Shown: positions 35,795 to 45,135, numbered from the stretch's first letter. The stretch: DNA of 64,000 nt from Bacillota bacterium (GCA_023423045.1 JAFAGA010000052.1:1-64000); one strand, 5' to 3'. The notes: generated by a model from the letters alone, not told the origin. Translations and numbers: made by a program.

Positions 35795-36619
35795 TCAACC
35801 CTTTGAGCCGGAAGTTGCAATTCCTTCCACAAACTGTTTCTGCAATAATAAAAACAAGATAATCATAGGTATAATGGCGATCAGAGAACCTGCCATAAGC
35901 TGAGGATAGTTTACGGAATACTGCCCCACAAGGCTGACCAGTCCTGACGATAAAGTCATTTTATTAATAGACATATTTACAATAAGAGGCCACATAAGGT
36001 CCTTCCATGCAAATAAAGAAGTAAAGATTCCTACGGATACTAAGCCCGGTTTCGTAAGAGGAAGCATTACATTCCAAAAAATTCTCCAGATACTGCATCC
36101 GTCTAAAACAGCGGCTTCCTCCAAATCTCTGGGTAATCCCATAAAAAACTGGCGGAGCAAAAATGTGCCGAAGGTACTGACAATTCCCGGCAAAACCAAT
36201 GCCTTAATGGTATTGAGCCAGCCTAATTTACTGACAATCATATATTGCGGCAGAATAAAGATCTGTCCCGGCACCATCATCTGCAAGAGAATAATCGTAA
36301 AGAACAGATTCTTTCCGGGAAAATCCAGTCTGGCAAAGGCATAAGCTGCCAAAGCACTAAAGAAGACAGAACCCAGGACACGGAAGAACACCATCCAGAA
36401 GGTATTGAAAAAGAAAGTGGCAAAAGGCAGGACCTCTACCACTGCTTTAAAATTTCTAAAACTCCAGGAAGAAGGAAGTATCTGCGGCGGAATCTTCAGT
36501 GCCTCCGACTGGGTTTTAAAAGCCGTAAGGATTGTCCATATAAAAGGAAGAACCATAATAAATGCCATTCCTATGAGAATCATATACACAAAAATATGCT
36601 TCTTATTTTTTTTCTTCAT
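35795..36619 (-). CDS. Sugar ABC transporter permease, MalG-type
   Basis: A 274-residue inner-membrane permease with six hydrophobic segments. The EAA loop that contacts the ATPase reads DLEEAAVLDGCSIWRIFWNV, near residue 190. It pairs with the MalF-type permease at 36630-37553 and the binding protein at 37667 to import oligosaccharides, presumably alpha-galactosides. No ATPase gene lies in the operon, so a shared MsmK-type ATPase elsewhere is expected. AGGAAAAGC precedes the start, 10 bases after the previous stop. Confidence 0.92.
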   Translation of the reverse strand: MKKKNKKHIFVYMILIGMAFIMVLPFIWTILTAFKTQSEALKIPPQILPSSWSFRNFKAVVEVLPFATFFFNTFWMVFFRVLGSVFFSALAAYAFARLDFPGKNLFFTIILLQMMVPGQIFILPQYMIVSKLGWLNTIKALVLPGIVSTFGTFLLRQFFMGLPRDLEEAAVLDGCSIWRIFWNVMLPLTKPGLVSVGIFTSLFAWKDLMWPLIVNMSINKMTLSSGLVSLVGQYSVNYPQLMAGSLIAIIPMIILFLLLQKQFVEGIATSGSKG

Positions 36620-36629
36620 GCTTTTCCTC

Positions 36630-37553
36630 CTAGTCGTTATAATAAACCCATTTTTTCTGGATTTTTAACTGAAGCCCCGTGATAATCATTATAATTATAA
36701 AGAGAAGAACTACGATGGTAGATCCATAGCCTTTATTGTAATTAGTAAACGTATACCGATAGAACAGATATACAATGGATTCCACTGATTGAAAGGACGG
36801 TGCGGAAGGTTTGAACATCATATAAAGAAGGTCAAATACCTGTAACGCACTAATAATGGTGGTTACAATAACAAAAAATAAAGTAGGTGAAATCATGGGG
36901 ATGGTAATCTTAAAAAACTTGGCAAGGGAGCCTGCACCATCAATCTTAGATGCTTCATAGAGTTCACCTGGTACATCCTGAAGTCCTGCCAGCAGAAGAA
37001 TCATATTGTATCCAACCATAGTCCAGATACCCACAATTGCTACTGATGGCATTGCCATCGCTACATTGCCCAGCCAATCCGGTCCCGATATTCCAAAAAC
37101 CTGCAATATCTGATTGAACAAACCAAAATCCTTATTGTACAGCCACTTCCACACCAATGCTACCGCTGCCGGAGCCGATATTACAGGAAGAAAATAAATG
37201 CATCGAAAGAAGCTCTTCCCTTTGATTTTTACATTTAACAAAACCGCCAAGATCAGAGACAGCGTCACACCCACAGGCACGGTTATCAAGGCATAAATAA
37301 ATACATTCTTTAAGGAATTCCACACTTCTGAATCCGAAAAAAGTCTTATGTAATTATCCAATCCAATAAATCTTGGAGGAGCAAAGCCTTTGGCTTCATG
37401 AAAACTATAATATATGGACTGGATCACTCCCCATAGATTCAGAATAAGCACTCCTAAAAGTGTGGGCGCTATGAATAAATACGCCCATCCCCATGTTATT
37501 AAATTTCTTTTTGTGACAGCCCTTCCTAGTATTCTGACTTTATTTTTACTCAC
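36630..37553 (-). CDS. Sugar ABC transporter permease, MalF-type
   Basis: A 307-residue permease with six hydrophobic segments and the EAA loop ELYEASKIDGAGSLAKFFKI at about residue 210. I chose GTG 37553 because AAGGAG lies eight bases upstream; the longer frame to 37646 reads through the intergenic region. Partner of the MalG-type permease and of the binding protein in the same operon. Confidence 0.92.
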   Translation of the reverse strand: MSKNKVRILGRAVTKRNLITWGWAYLFIAPTLLGVLILNLWGVIQSIYYSFHEAKGFAPPRFIGLDNYIRLFSDSEVWNSLKNVFIYALITVPVGVTLSLILAVLLNVKIKGKSFFRCIYFLPVISAPAAVALVWKWLYNKDFGLFNQILQVFGISGPDWLGNVAMAMPSVAIVGIWTMVGYNMILLLAGLQDVPGELYEASKIDGAGSLAKFFKITIPMISPTLFFVIVTTIISALQVFDLLYMMFKPSAPSFQSVESIVYLFYRYTFTNYNKGYGSTIVVLLFIIIMIITGLQLKIQKKWVYYND

Positions 37554-37666
37554 ATGAAAAACTCCTTTCCTTCTGTGGTAACAACCGGATAAGGAAAACC
37601 GCACCACTGATTTTTCATAGGTACGGCTTCCTTGTTTACTTATCATTGGTTTTCCAAAAAGCCTGC

Positions 37667-38941
37667 CTACTGAATTGCCTGGTTAATCTTCTCTGTCATT
37701 TCTTTCAGACCCTCTTCCACCGGGAGCTGCAGTGAAAATATCCGAGGCATATAATCATCCAGAAAAGCACCTGCTTCACTGGTACTTGTAGTAAGACCCG
37801 GACTGGTATGTCCGTAATCTTCTACTTTAACAAATGCACTTGCATCAAAATCCTTAAACTGGTCAACCCAGGGCTGCTGCGTTCCTTTATAAGCCGGAAT
37901 TGCCACGCCGGATTCTGCTTGCAGTGTCTGCGCTTCCTCAGAACCCAAATATTCCGCCAATTTCTTTGCCGCTTCCGGATATTTTGTTTTTGCGGAGACT
38001 GAGAAGCCCATACCGCTGCAAATAGACGCCCTCACTTTCCCTTTTGGAAGTTCAGCCACTCCAAAGTTTAAGTCTTCCACATTCTGATATTCCGTCAACA
38101 TCCAGGAACCTGCATAAGTCATTGCTGATTTGCCGGATTCAAAATATTCATCCGCCGTCAGGTTGGAAAAATCAGCCGGTGTAGGGGAATGCCCTTTCTC
38201 TATAAATGAAATTGCATACTTAATTGCTTCTACCGATGCCGGTGAATCAAAGGTACATAGATTATTGGTAGGATCAAAAATATCTCCTTCATTCTGCCAG
38301 ATAAGATTCCAATAAAAGTTCTGTCCGTTGTTATCTGCATTTAATCCATAAATCCCTGCATCCTTGTCAGTTAGCTTTTCCGCTGCTGCACTTAAATCAT
38401 CCCAGGTCCAATCACTCGTTGGGTATTCTACCCCAGCATTATCAAATAAATCTTTGTTGTAGAAAAGTGCTAATGTTCCAATGTCCTTGGGGATTCCATA
38501 ATTTTTACCGTCTATTACAAAATCCTCTACTACATAATCAGGATAGTTGCTCTTACCTGCTATCGTTCCATTCAGGATATCGGTCAGATCCATGAGAACG
38601 CCGCCTCTTGCATAATTCTCAACTTCATCCGGATGCATAACCACGATATCCGGCATATCGCCTCCCTGTGCTGCTGCCTGAAGCTTCGTCCAATATTCAC
38701 CCCAGGGGATTGTTTCAACAGTAACCTTAATATCCGAATTCTGTTTCATAAATCCATCTGCCATTGCCTTTAAACCAATTTCCTGATTGGAGTCCCAGAA
38801 AATCATTTTTAATTCTGCTTCCTTATCCGCCGATTTTGCACCATTATCGTTAACTTCATTTCCAGATTTACCGCAGCCCCCCATAGCAGTTATCATACTG
38901 CAGATTAATAGTAACACCCATATTTTTTTATACTTTTTCAC
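37667..38941 (-). CDS. Sugar ABC transporter solute-binding lipoprotein
   Basis: A 424-residue extracytoplasmic lipoprotein that captures sugar for the permeases. A basic N-terminus and hydrophobic core lead to the lipobox AMGGC, followed by a Ser/Asn-rich linker and a family 1 binding fold (LKMIFWDSN, PDIVVMHPDE, NYGIPKDIGTLALFYNKDLF, SAMTYAGSWML). GTG 38941 has GAGAGG upstream. It is the first gene of the alpha-galactoside operon, transcribed away from the AraC regulator. Confidence 0.92.
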   Translation of the reverse strand: MKKYKKIWVLLLICSMITAMGGCGKSGNEVNDNGAKSADKEAELKMIFWDSNQEIGLKAMADGFMKQNSDIKVTVETIPWGEYWTKLQAAAQGGDMPDIVVMHPDEVENYARGGVLMDLTDILNGTIAGKSNYPDYVVEDFVIDGKNYGIPKDIGTLALFYNKDLFDNAGVEYPTSDWTWDDLSAAAEKLTDKDAGIYGLNADNNGQNFYWNLIWQNEGDIFDPTNNLCTFDSPASVEAIKYAISFIEKGHSPTPADFSNLTADEYFESGKSAMTYAGSWMLTEYQNVEDLNFGVAELPKGKVRASICSGMGFSVSAKTKYPEAAKKLAEYLGSEEAQTLQAESGVAIPAYKGTQQPWVDQFKDFDASAFVKVEDYGHTSPGLTTSTSEAGAFLDDYMPRIFSLQLPVEEGLKEMTEKINQAIQ

Positions 38942-39004
38942 GTTCTTACCTCTCTTCCCTTTCTTGCATTTTTGATACATTAGGAAATTTTAAAAAAGTG
39001 CATA

Positions 39005-39071
39005 ATTATATCCTTGTTTTTATTTAGTCTTTGTTGATTAAATTGCCATTTTGAACAAATTCGAATTTGTT
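39005..39071 (-). promoter_or_regulatory. Alpha-galactoside operon promoter with 18-bp palindrome
   Basis: On the minus strand a TATAAT (39005-39010) lacks a good -35. About 50 bases upstream is a perfect 18-bp palindrome centred on TTCGAA (39054-39071, AACAAATTCGAATTTGTT). A weak -35 plus an upstream operator suggests activation, most simply by the divergent AraC-type regulator. Confidence 0.45.
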
Positions 39072-39142
39072 TTTATGTGTTTATCATACACAATACCAAA
39101 TTCAAAAGAAATAAATATTACCTGTACCCCTTTATACAAATC

Positions 39143-39170
39143 TTGCATTATTAATTATTTGTTATATACT
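39143..39170 (+). promoter_or_regulatory. Promoter of the AraC-type regulator gene
   Basis: TTGCAT, 16 bases, TATACT. It is divergent from the sugar operon, and the two promoters share the region of the 18-bp palindrome. Confidence 0.45.
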
Positions 39171-39291
39171 ATGGATAGAGTAATTCTTATTATTAAGCTG
39201 AGAGAGCTTGCCAGATAACAGGGAATTCATGAATTGCAGGAAAAGAGATTTTTGTATTTCATGTTCTGAGGAAGAGGAAAGGAGGGTTTTC

Positions 39292-40191
39292 ATGTTAGTC
39301 TACGATCAATATATCTATCCTGAGAAACCGGACAGAGACGATGATATTATTATTTTTCATTCCGGCTTTTCTTCCACTCTGCCTAATTACAGCTATGGGA
39401 AGGATACACGGGATTATTACCTAATTCACTATATAACCAAAGGCCAGGGAATCTATCAGACAGAGCATACCCAATATGAATTAAAAGAAGGGGACGGTTT
39501 TCTTATTCTGCCTGGAAGTACCATTGTTCATACCGCAGATAAACAAAATCCCTGGGATTTATGCTGGATCGCTTTCTTTGGACGAAAAGCGGAAGAGCTT
39601 TTAAAAGATGCGGGATTAGATAAAGATCATCTCACCTTTCATTATGAAGATGATGATTTTCTGGAAGACTGTATTAAAAATATATATAACGAGAGCCGTA
39701 CCAATAAGAATTTATTCTATATTAATGCCCACTTTTACCTGTTTCTTGGAAAGCTGGCAGAACAATACCAACAATCCCACCAGCAGAATGCCGAGATCGT
39801 ACGATTTAATCATTTTCAAGACGCTATGATTTATATTCGCCGCAACATCAGAAGTCAGATATCAGTAAACCATCTTGCCAATTATATGCGCTTGGATCCA
39901 TCCCAGGTATATCGCATCTTTAAGCACAACACCGGCAAATCCCCTCAGCAGGTGATCAGTGATATGAGGATTAAAAAAGCATGTGAATTCCTTGCCAAAA
40001 CAGATCTGCCCATACGGGAGATTTCCGAGTGGATGGACTATGAATACCAATCCCATTTTACCAAACAGTTTAAGCTTAAAATGCATATGAGCCCCTCGGA
40101 ATACCGGAGCCTGTACTATGAGACCGATAGAGAAAAAAATGAAGATATGCTGGAATCTATAGGATTATCCAATGACAAAAGTAGCAATTGA
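39292..40191 (+). CDS. AraC-family regulator of the alpha-galactoside operon
   Basis: A 299-residue transcription factor. An N-terminal cupin (AraC_binding) domain with GQGIYQTEHTQYELKEGDGF probably binds sugar. The C-terminal two helix-turn-helix motifs include ISVNHLANYMRLDPSQVYRI and the family signature PIREISEWMDYEYQSHFTKQ. ATG 39292 follows AAAGGAGG. It is divergent from the solute-binding gene, the typical position for a local activator. A shredded second copy is present at 42454-42745. Confidence 0.92.
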   Translation: MLVYDQYIYPEKPDRDDDIIIFHSGFSSTLPNYSYGKDTRDYYLIHYITKGQGIYQTEHTQYELKEGDGFLILPGSTIVHTADKQNPWDLCWIAFFGRKAEELLKDAGLDKDHLTFHYEDDDFLEDCIKNIYNESRTNKNLFYINAHFYLFLGKLAEQYQQSHQQNAEIVRFNHFQDAMIYIRRNIRSQISVNHLANYMRLDPSQVYRIFKHNTGKSPQQVISDMRIKKACEFLAKTDLPIREISEWMDYEYQSHFTKQFKLKMHMSPSEYRSLYYETDREKNEDMLESIGLSNDKSSN

Positions 40192-40309
40192 AAGATCTTC
40201 CCGGCGATAGTTTGTTCCGCAGAGCCGCTGTTCCGGTATGCCATGGTAAAGGTACGATGTAAAGGTATGTATAAAAGGTAACGATGAAAAAGATACATTA
40301 TATTACGTT

Positions 40310-41014
40310 TTAATATCCAAAGAAGGTGTCTGCCTTAATGTTTTTCTTACTAGCAGACTGTCCAATCAGCAGGTTCTTTACGGAAGCCGTCATCTGCCTC
40401 GAGCCTGACAGAAAATATATTGTTTGTCTGCTGCCCCCGGTAATTTCCTTGATTTTTTTAGTAAAGCTTTCTTTGTCAGTAAAAAAATCCACCTGTATAT
40501 TATCATGCTCTGCGAATGATTTCAGTTCTTCTTCAAATATAAACTTACCGGTACTATTTATATATATTAGATTCACTTTCCCATTAAAATTCGTATTTCT
40601 CATAACCAGGTCCTTAATCATTGATCTGACCGGTGTTATACCTATTCCACCGGTTATAAAGCACATTGGCTTTGATGGCTGCGCATAGAATTCTCCCATC
40701 GGTCCCCTAAGTGCCATTTTCATTCCGGTCTTAAGCTCCGATAAGGCCTGCTTGTACTCGCTTGGCTGGTCTCCAATTCTGGTTGTAATCATGATATTCT
40801 TCTCTAAAGGACTGGATGCGATACTAAAGACCCTGGTGCCTTTTTTAATCTTTTTATGCGTTATCATAAACATTGCATGTTTTCCGGCATTCCTATCCAG
40901 GGGTTTGTCAGATTCAAATATAAAAGAATATATTTCATTATCTTCTTCCCGTATTTCTCTGAGAGTGATGTTTTTCGGTACCAATACTTCTTTCATATCC
41001 TTTATAAATCCCAT
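40310..41014 (-). CDS. FAD/NAD(P)-binding ferredoxin reductase-like oxidoreductase
   Basis: A 234-residue flavoprotein of the ferredoxin-NADP reductase superfamily. The FAD-binding barrel has RVFSIASSP; the NAD(P) domain has CFITGGIGITPVRSM and ends with YFLSGSRQM. No iron-sulphur domain is fused, so it needs a separate redox partner. GGAGGGAAGG precedes the start. It lies just downstream of the NmrA-like gene on the same strand and may be part of the same MarR-controlled unit. Confidence 0.85.
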   Translation of the reverse strand: MGFIKDMKEVLVPKNITLREIREEDNEIYSFIFESDKPLDRNAGKHAMFMITHKKIKKGTRVFSIASSPLEKNIMITTRIGDQPSEYKQALSELKTGMKMALRGPMGEFYAQPSKPMCFITGGIGITPVRSMIKDLVMRNTNFNGKVNLIYINSTGKFIFEEELKSFAEHDNIQVDFFTDKESFTKKIKEITGGSRQTIYFLSGSRQMTASVKNLLIGQSASKKNIKADTFFGY

Positions 41015-41061
41015 AGCCTTCCCTCCTTAATCCTATTAATCTAATGACAAAAATCAAACAA

Positions 41062-41934
41062 CTACTTTTCTTTCCTTTTTATAAAGGCGGCTTTATTCTC
41101 CTTGGCAAAGTCTAAAAAGGTGCGCGGCTGCCTTCCGGTTAGTTTATAAAATCCATCTGTCACATCTTTGGCGGTTCCCATTCTTGTCATAAAATAAAGA
41201 GCGACTGTAACATTCACATATTCCTTATCCAGTCCCCGCTTCTTAATGTAATGACTGCGGTATCTCAGGTATGATGGCTTTGCATAGGCGATTTTCCTGC
41301 CAGTAACCGTGCTCAGCATATTCGCAACCTCATAATAATCAAGGGCCTGCGGTCCCGTTACGGTATGTGCTGTGTTTTGGTACTTATCCGCATTGTGCAG
41401 CAGTGTTGCTACGGAAAGCCCAATGTCGGCGGCATCAATGAAGCTCGTTTTACTTGTACCTGCAGGAACAAAAATCATATCCTGCTCACGAATTTCTAAG
41501 GAATGGACCCCCGAGACATTCTGCATAAAAAAACCTGGCCTGATATGGGCAAAGGGCAGTCCAACCGCTTCAATATACTTCTCGATTTTATGGTGCGGCG
41601 GTATTGTGTTCTTTTCCACACCCATAAGCGATAGAAACGAAACAAGCTTTATGCCCTTCTCTTTCATCCTGTCTATAAAGGGGTACAAATCCTCCGGCTT
41701 GCCCAAATGCGGCGGCCGCATTAAGAATACCCGGTCTGCACCGTTTAATGCATTATCAAAGGTATTCTTATCCGTAAAATCAAAATACACATTTTCTGTC
41801 TTTCCCTCATACCTTGTATTCAATTGATCAACTGAAATATCAGCGCATATTACAGCTTCACCCAGATGGAGCAATTCCTGTGTTACAAATCCGCCAACAT
41901 TGCCTAATGCTCCTGTCACCATTACCTTACCCAT
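41062..41934 (-). CDS. NmrA-like NAD(P)-binding protein
   Basis: A 290-residue Rossmann-fold protein of the NmrA/atypical short-chain dehydrogenase type. The glycine motif VTGALGNVGGFV opens the protein; ICADIS and VFLMRPPHLG mark the second half of the nucleotide site, and HIRPGFFMQNV is typical of NmrA-like redox-sensor or quinone-reductase relatives. No clear Tyr-x-x-x-Lys catalytic pair. Its start overlaps the end of the MarR gene by eight bases, so the two are translationally coupled. Confidence 0.85.
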   Translation of the reverse strand: MGKVMVTGALGNVGGFVTQELLHLGEAVICADISVDQLNTRYEGKTENVYFDFTDKNTFDNALNGADRVFLMRPPHLGKPEDLYPFIDRMKEKGIKLVSFLSLMGVEKNTIPPHHKIEKYIEAVGLPFAHIRPGFFMQNVSGVHSLEIREQDMIFVPAGTSKTSFIDAADIGLSVATLLHNADKYQNTAHTVTGPQALDYYEVANMLSTVTGRKIAYAKPSYLRYRSHYIKKRGLDKEYVNVTVALYFMTRMGTAKDVTDGFYKLTGRQPRTFLDFAKENKAAFIKRKEK

Positions 41935-42352
41935 TCTTTTCCTCCAATAAAATGTTGTTCGCTCTAACCAGTAGTTCTATCAGCTTGTCATATTCTTTCT
42001 CTCCCATTTTTACTTTCAACATTTCCACTGTCTTATAGTATTCGGAATAGGTTTGCTCTACAAGCTCTATCGCTTTTGCCGTAGGGGAAAGGGTAAAGCT
42101 TCGTTTGTCTTCTTTAGAGGGGGTTTTTAACAAATATCCTTTCTTAAGCAAGGAAGCCGCCATAGCTGTCACCATTGGCTTTGATACCTTGAAGAACTCG
42201 GCAATCTTGATTGGTGTCTGTGAAATCCCGGATTTTACAATTAAAATAAGCATCCCCATCTCACTTGCTCTTATTGGAAGTTCTCGCTTCGCGTTCATGT
42301 TTATTCTGCAAAAAAGTGATATTGCCTCCGCATCTTTTGCATAGTCTTGCAT
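41927..42352 (-). CDS. MarR-family regulator
   Basis: A 141-residue winged-helix regulator. The DNA-reading part is ISQTPIKIAEFFKVSKPMVT with a wing near LKTPSKEDKRSFTLS. It starts the operon with the NmrA-like protein and probably the oxidoreductase. A 27-bp palindrome begins 11 bases upstream of its start codon, so it very likely represses itself and the operon, released by a small ligand or oxidant. Confidence 0.9.
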   Translation of the reverse strand: MQDYAKDAEAISLFCRINMNAKRELPIRASEMGMLILIVKSGISQTPIKIAEFFKVSKPMVTAMAASLLKKGYLLKTPSKEDKRSFTLSPTAKAIELVEQTYSEYYKTVEMLKVKMGEKEYDKLIELLVRANNILLEEKNG

Positions 42353-42363
42353 ACTTTCACCTC

Positions 42364-42409
42364 ATTATAGTTAATCTGATTAACTATAATATAGTTCATC
42401 AGATTAACT
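42364..42409. promoter_or_regulatory. MarR operator: 27-bp palindrome plus second imperfect site
   Basis: 42364-42390 is a perfect odd-length palindrome with core AGTTAATC-T-GATTAACT. A second site, AGTTCATC-A-GATTAACT (42393-42409), has one mismatch. Two adjacent sites suggest cooperative binding across the promoter of the marR operon. Confidence 0.75.
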
Positions 42410-42453
42410 TTGTCAAGATGTTTTTCTGCCAAAGCCATATGGATTAATCGGAT

Positions 42454-42745
42454 CCCAATATGAATTAAAAGAAGAGAATGTTTTTCTTATCCCTGGGATT
42501 TATACTGGATTGCTTTCTTCGGGCGAAAAGGCTGTACCAACAGTCCCATCAGCAGGTGATCAGTGATATGAGGATAAAAAGAGTATGTGAATTTCTTGTC
42601 AAGACAGATCTGCCCCATATACTATGAGGCTGATAGAGGAAGTGAAGATATGCTGGAAGCCATAGGAATATCCAATGACCAGAGTAGCATTTGAGAGGTC
42701 TTCGGTAATAGTTTGTTCTGCAGAGCCGCTGTTCCGGTATGCGTG
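42454..42745 (+). pseudogene. Shredded copy of the AraC-type regulator gene
   Basis: Blocks match 39470-40241 in the same order: the YELKEG region, PWDLCWIAFFGRK, the QQSHQQ region, the VISDMRIKKACEFLAKTDLP region, the C-terminus, and about 50 bases beyond the stop. Between them three or more internal stretches are missing. One break falls at a CAGCAG that occurs at both ends of the lost piece in the intact gene. No open frame survives. It shows an ancient duplication followed by short-repeat deletions. Confidence 0.85.
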
Positions 42746-42800
42746 AGCCATTCCCCCGGAACAGACTGAGCCACTGCATAAAGTTTGTTAATTGTTCTGG

Positions 42801-43583
42801 TTACTCCACTCGTATTACTCCTTTTTCAGGATTCAAAAAAATAATATCTTTCGTGCCCTCTTTTAATTTTTCCATTTCATTCTTTGAGGCAGTATAGATA
42901 CGATTCATGTAATCCTCATTTAATTTTGCTTTATAGCCTTCCTCATCTTCATAGTTAACAAATATCATATATACATTCGTTCCTTTTTCTTCTTCATCAT
43001 AGAAGGGGGGTATTAATTGCTCCCATCTTTCTTCTGAAATATTATCAAAATCCGAATTAATAGAACGGCAAGTCAGAGTAATGGTATAATCTCCGCTTGT
43101 TAACATTTCTTCATAAGTCTTAATCTCCGGTTTTACGAAATCAGGAATATTATGAAGAAGCATATCATGAGAAGATATGCTCATCTCACAATCAACTAAA
43201 TTGGCAGATTGCAGTACCTCGTTTGCATAGGATAGAAACGTTGCCTTTATCGCAGGGATATTTTCATTCGTCAGTACCTCTTTCGTATGTACATGATATA
43301 TAATATCAAATTTAGTATCGCCTATGGACACGGCCGCCTTTACAAAACCGCTTGCGATTTGACTGAGATTAGGAACTGTTGAGCCACGGCTCTCCCAGAC
43401 AAAAACAGTCTTAAAATCCGTTGCCTTAGCCTTTTTCCCATAGGTCTCACGAACAAATTCCTTAATTATCTTTTTATTCTCCCTGACCTGCTCTTTTCCT
43501 TTTGTTCTTTCCTCACTGCTGATACAAGCAGTCAACGAAAGTACCAGTATGAGTACATAACCGATTAACATTACTTTCTTCAT
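42801..43583 (-). CDS. Putative lipoprotein, unknown function
   Basis: A 260-residue exported protein with signal peptide and lipobox LTAC, followed by a Lys/Glu-rich linker. I do not recognise the domain. The mature part has a central segment repeating a threonine/serine strand pattern (ASGFVKAAVSIGDTKFDIIYH) and ends with IIFLNPEKGVIRVE. GGGGAGGAGC precedes the start. It lies beyond the sigma/anti-sigma pair on the same strand, about 230 bases away, and may belong to that regulon. Confidence 0.75.
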   Translation of the reverse strand: MKKVMLIGYVLILVLSLTACISSEERTKGKEQVRENKKIIKEFVRETYGKKAKATDFKTVFVWESRGSTVPNLSQIASGFVKAAVSIGDTKFDIIYHVHTKEVLTNENIPAIKATFLSYANEVLQSANLVDCEMSISSHDMLLHNIPDFVKPEIKTYEEMLTSGDYTITLTCRSINSDFDNISEERWEQLIPPFYDEEEKGTNVYMIFVNYEDEEGYKAKLNEDYMNRIYTASKNEMEKLKEGTKDIIFLNPEKGVIRVE

Positions 43584-43775
43584 AATAGCTCCTCCCCATG
43601 TAGTTATCCTCTGTCATAAATCAGGCTCAAAAAATAATGCAAACTTTCCAAAGTACAGCCTGTAGAAGTCACTTTACTGCCATAGAATAATAAAATTTGG
43701 CAGCCTTCTCCTGTATTTTACCATAGATTACAAAATTCTGATATCCTATCTTATTAAACAAATTGCAGGCCGTAA

Positions 43776-43803
43776 GTTCAGCCCATGGTATCATGGGCTG
43801 AAC
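43776..43803 (-). terminator. 12-bp-stem hairpin after the anti-sigma gene
   Basis: GTTCAGCCCATG pairs perfectly with its complement around a 4-base loop, eight bases past the stop of the minus-strand anti-sigma gene. There is no T run, so its role may be mRNA end protection or factor-dependent termination. Confidence 0.6.
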
Positions 43804-43811
43804 TGTTACAA

Positions 43812-44597
43812 TTAAAATTCAAATGTTTCTATCAATTTCTCCACCTCTTTTACAGGTGCATCCGTGTTAACTTGATATAATAAATTACCCGCTTGAAAAA
43901 TCAGCTTCTGACCATTTGAGTGTCTTACAAAATATACCTTGATCCCGTTGGAGGCTTCATAGGCAAAATCATACTTTTCTTCTTCCGATATTCCATAACC
44001 GTATCCGGATTGATCCCGCATATAACCTTCATAAGTAAACATCCCGTCCACATTAACATGGTATTCTCCATAAATAAAATCACCGTTAAGATGTCCATAG
44101 CCATTGGCCATAATGTGAACATTGAGGCTGTCTCTGTCCGATGGAACCTCTAATAAGGCACTTGTTATCATTACGATACCTGTTTCTTTCTCTAGTTCAT
44201 TTGGATGTCCATAATTTTTCCAATATGTTTTGTTATTGTTATCATCTAAAAGTACGTTTACATTTGCATCGGCTATAAATTCATCCAGATTAAACTTAAT
44301 GGGTTCTATTTCACCCAACTCCACCTGTTTACCCCATAGATCAAGAATAAAGTTTCCAAAAATGGATTGTGCAAACGCATGCATGTTATCTCTATGATAA
44401 TATACTGTTGTTAACAATATGAACGTGCATGCCGCAACAACGGCGATTCTGATGAATTTCATTTTGCTGCTGTTAATTTTGGAGGGTTTCATCATTTTGC
44501 AGGTAATTTGACTACTATATGTATTAATCTTATTTACAGTCGTTTCAGAGACTTCAATATTGTCCATCTCTTCTTTATATGCATCACTAAATTTCAT
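43812..44597 (-). CDS. Anti-sigma factor-like membrane protein (DUF4367-type)
   Basis: A 261-residue protein with a short cytoplasmic N-terminus (about 1-48), one membrane segment (about 49-68, IAVVAACTFILLTTVYY) and an extracytoplasmic domain ending GNLLYQVNT then EVEKLIETFEF, as in DUF4367 proteins linked to ECF sigma factors. It overlaps the sigma gene by 11 bases and has GGGAGG inside that gene's end. It presumably holds the sigma factor inactive until an envelope signal arrives. Confidence 0.78.
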   Translation of the reverse strand: MKFSDAYKEEMDNIEVSETTVNKINTYSSQITCKMMKPSKINSSKMKFIRIAVVAACTFILLTTVYYHRDNMHAFAQSIFGNFILDLWGKQVELGEIEPIKFNLDEFIADANVNVLLDDNNNKTYWKNYGHPNELEKETGIVMITSALLEVPSDRDSLNVHIMANGYGHLNGDFIYGEYHVNVDGMFTYEGYMRDQSGYGYGISEEEKYDFAYEASNGIKVYFVRHSNGQKLIFQAGNLLYQVNTDAPVKEVEKLIETFEF

Positions 44598-45135
44598 AAT
44601 TGAAACCTCCCTTTACCAACTCTTTCTTGAGGATTTCCCTTGCTCTCTTTAATCTGGTTGAAATCGTATTTCCATTCATTTTTAACATGACGCCGATTTC
44701 CTTAACGCTGAATTCCTCATAATAATATAGATGCACAATAACACGATATTTATCCGGCAGCTTTAATACCAACCCGTGGACACCTTCCTCACTTTCAGGC
44801 ATCTTACCATCCTCCTCGTTTGTGCCATCCAATTGCCCGTAGACAACATGCCTGACCCATGCTGATTTCCACGTATCCTTACAGCAATTCAAGGTAGTTC
44901 TAATCATCCATGCCCTCTCATGTTCGTGGCTGTCCAGCCTGCTTTTCAGCTTAATCAATTTAATAAAAACTTCCTGAAAGATATCATCTGCACTTTCTTT
45001 TTGCTTCATTTTCACCAGAGCAATACGGAATACCATATTCCCATACTGCTTAACCATACTCTCAATTTCAGCCGCAGAGTAAGCTCTTTCCTTTTTTCTT
45101 CGTTTCTCTTTTTCTTCTATAATAACGCTGTCCAT
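44587..45135 (-). CDS. ECF-type RNA polymerase sigma factor
   Basis: A 182-residue sigma-70 family factor. Region 2 reads YGNMVFRIALVKMKQKESADDIFQEVFIKL (conserved core only: DDIFQEVF), and region 4 reads LPDKYRVIVHLYYYEEFSVK then MKMNGNTISTRLKRAREILK. ATG 45135 has AAAGGAGG six bases upstream. It is cotranscribed with the overlapping anti-sigma gene. The stimulus is unknown; the neighbouring exporter genes and lipoprotein are candidate targets. Confidence 0.93.
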   Translation of the reverse strand: MDSVIIEEKEKRRKKERAYSAAEIESMVKQYGNMVFRIALVKMKQKESADDIFQEVFIKLIKLKSRLDSHEHERAWMIRTTLNCCKDTWKSAWVRHVVYGQLDGTNEEDGKMPESEEGVHGLVLKLPDKYRVIVHLYYYEEFSVKEIGVMLKMNGNTISTRLKRAREILKKELVKGGFNYEI

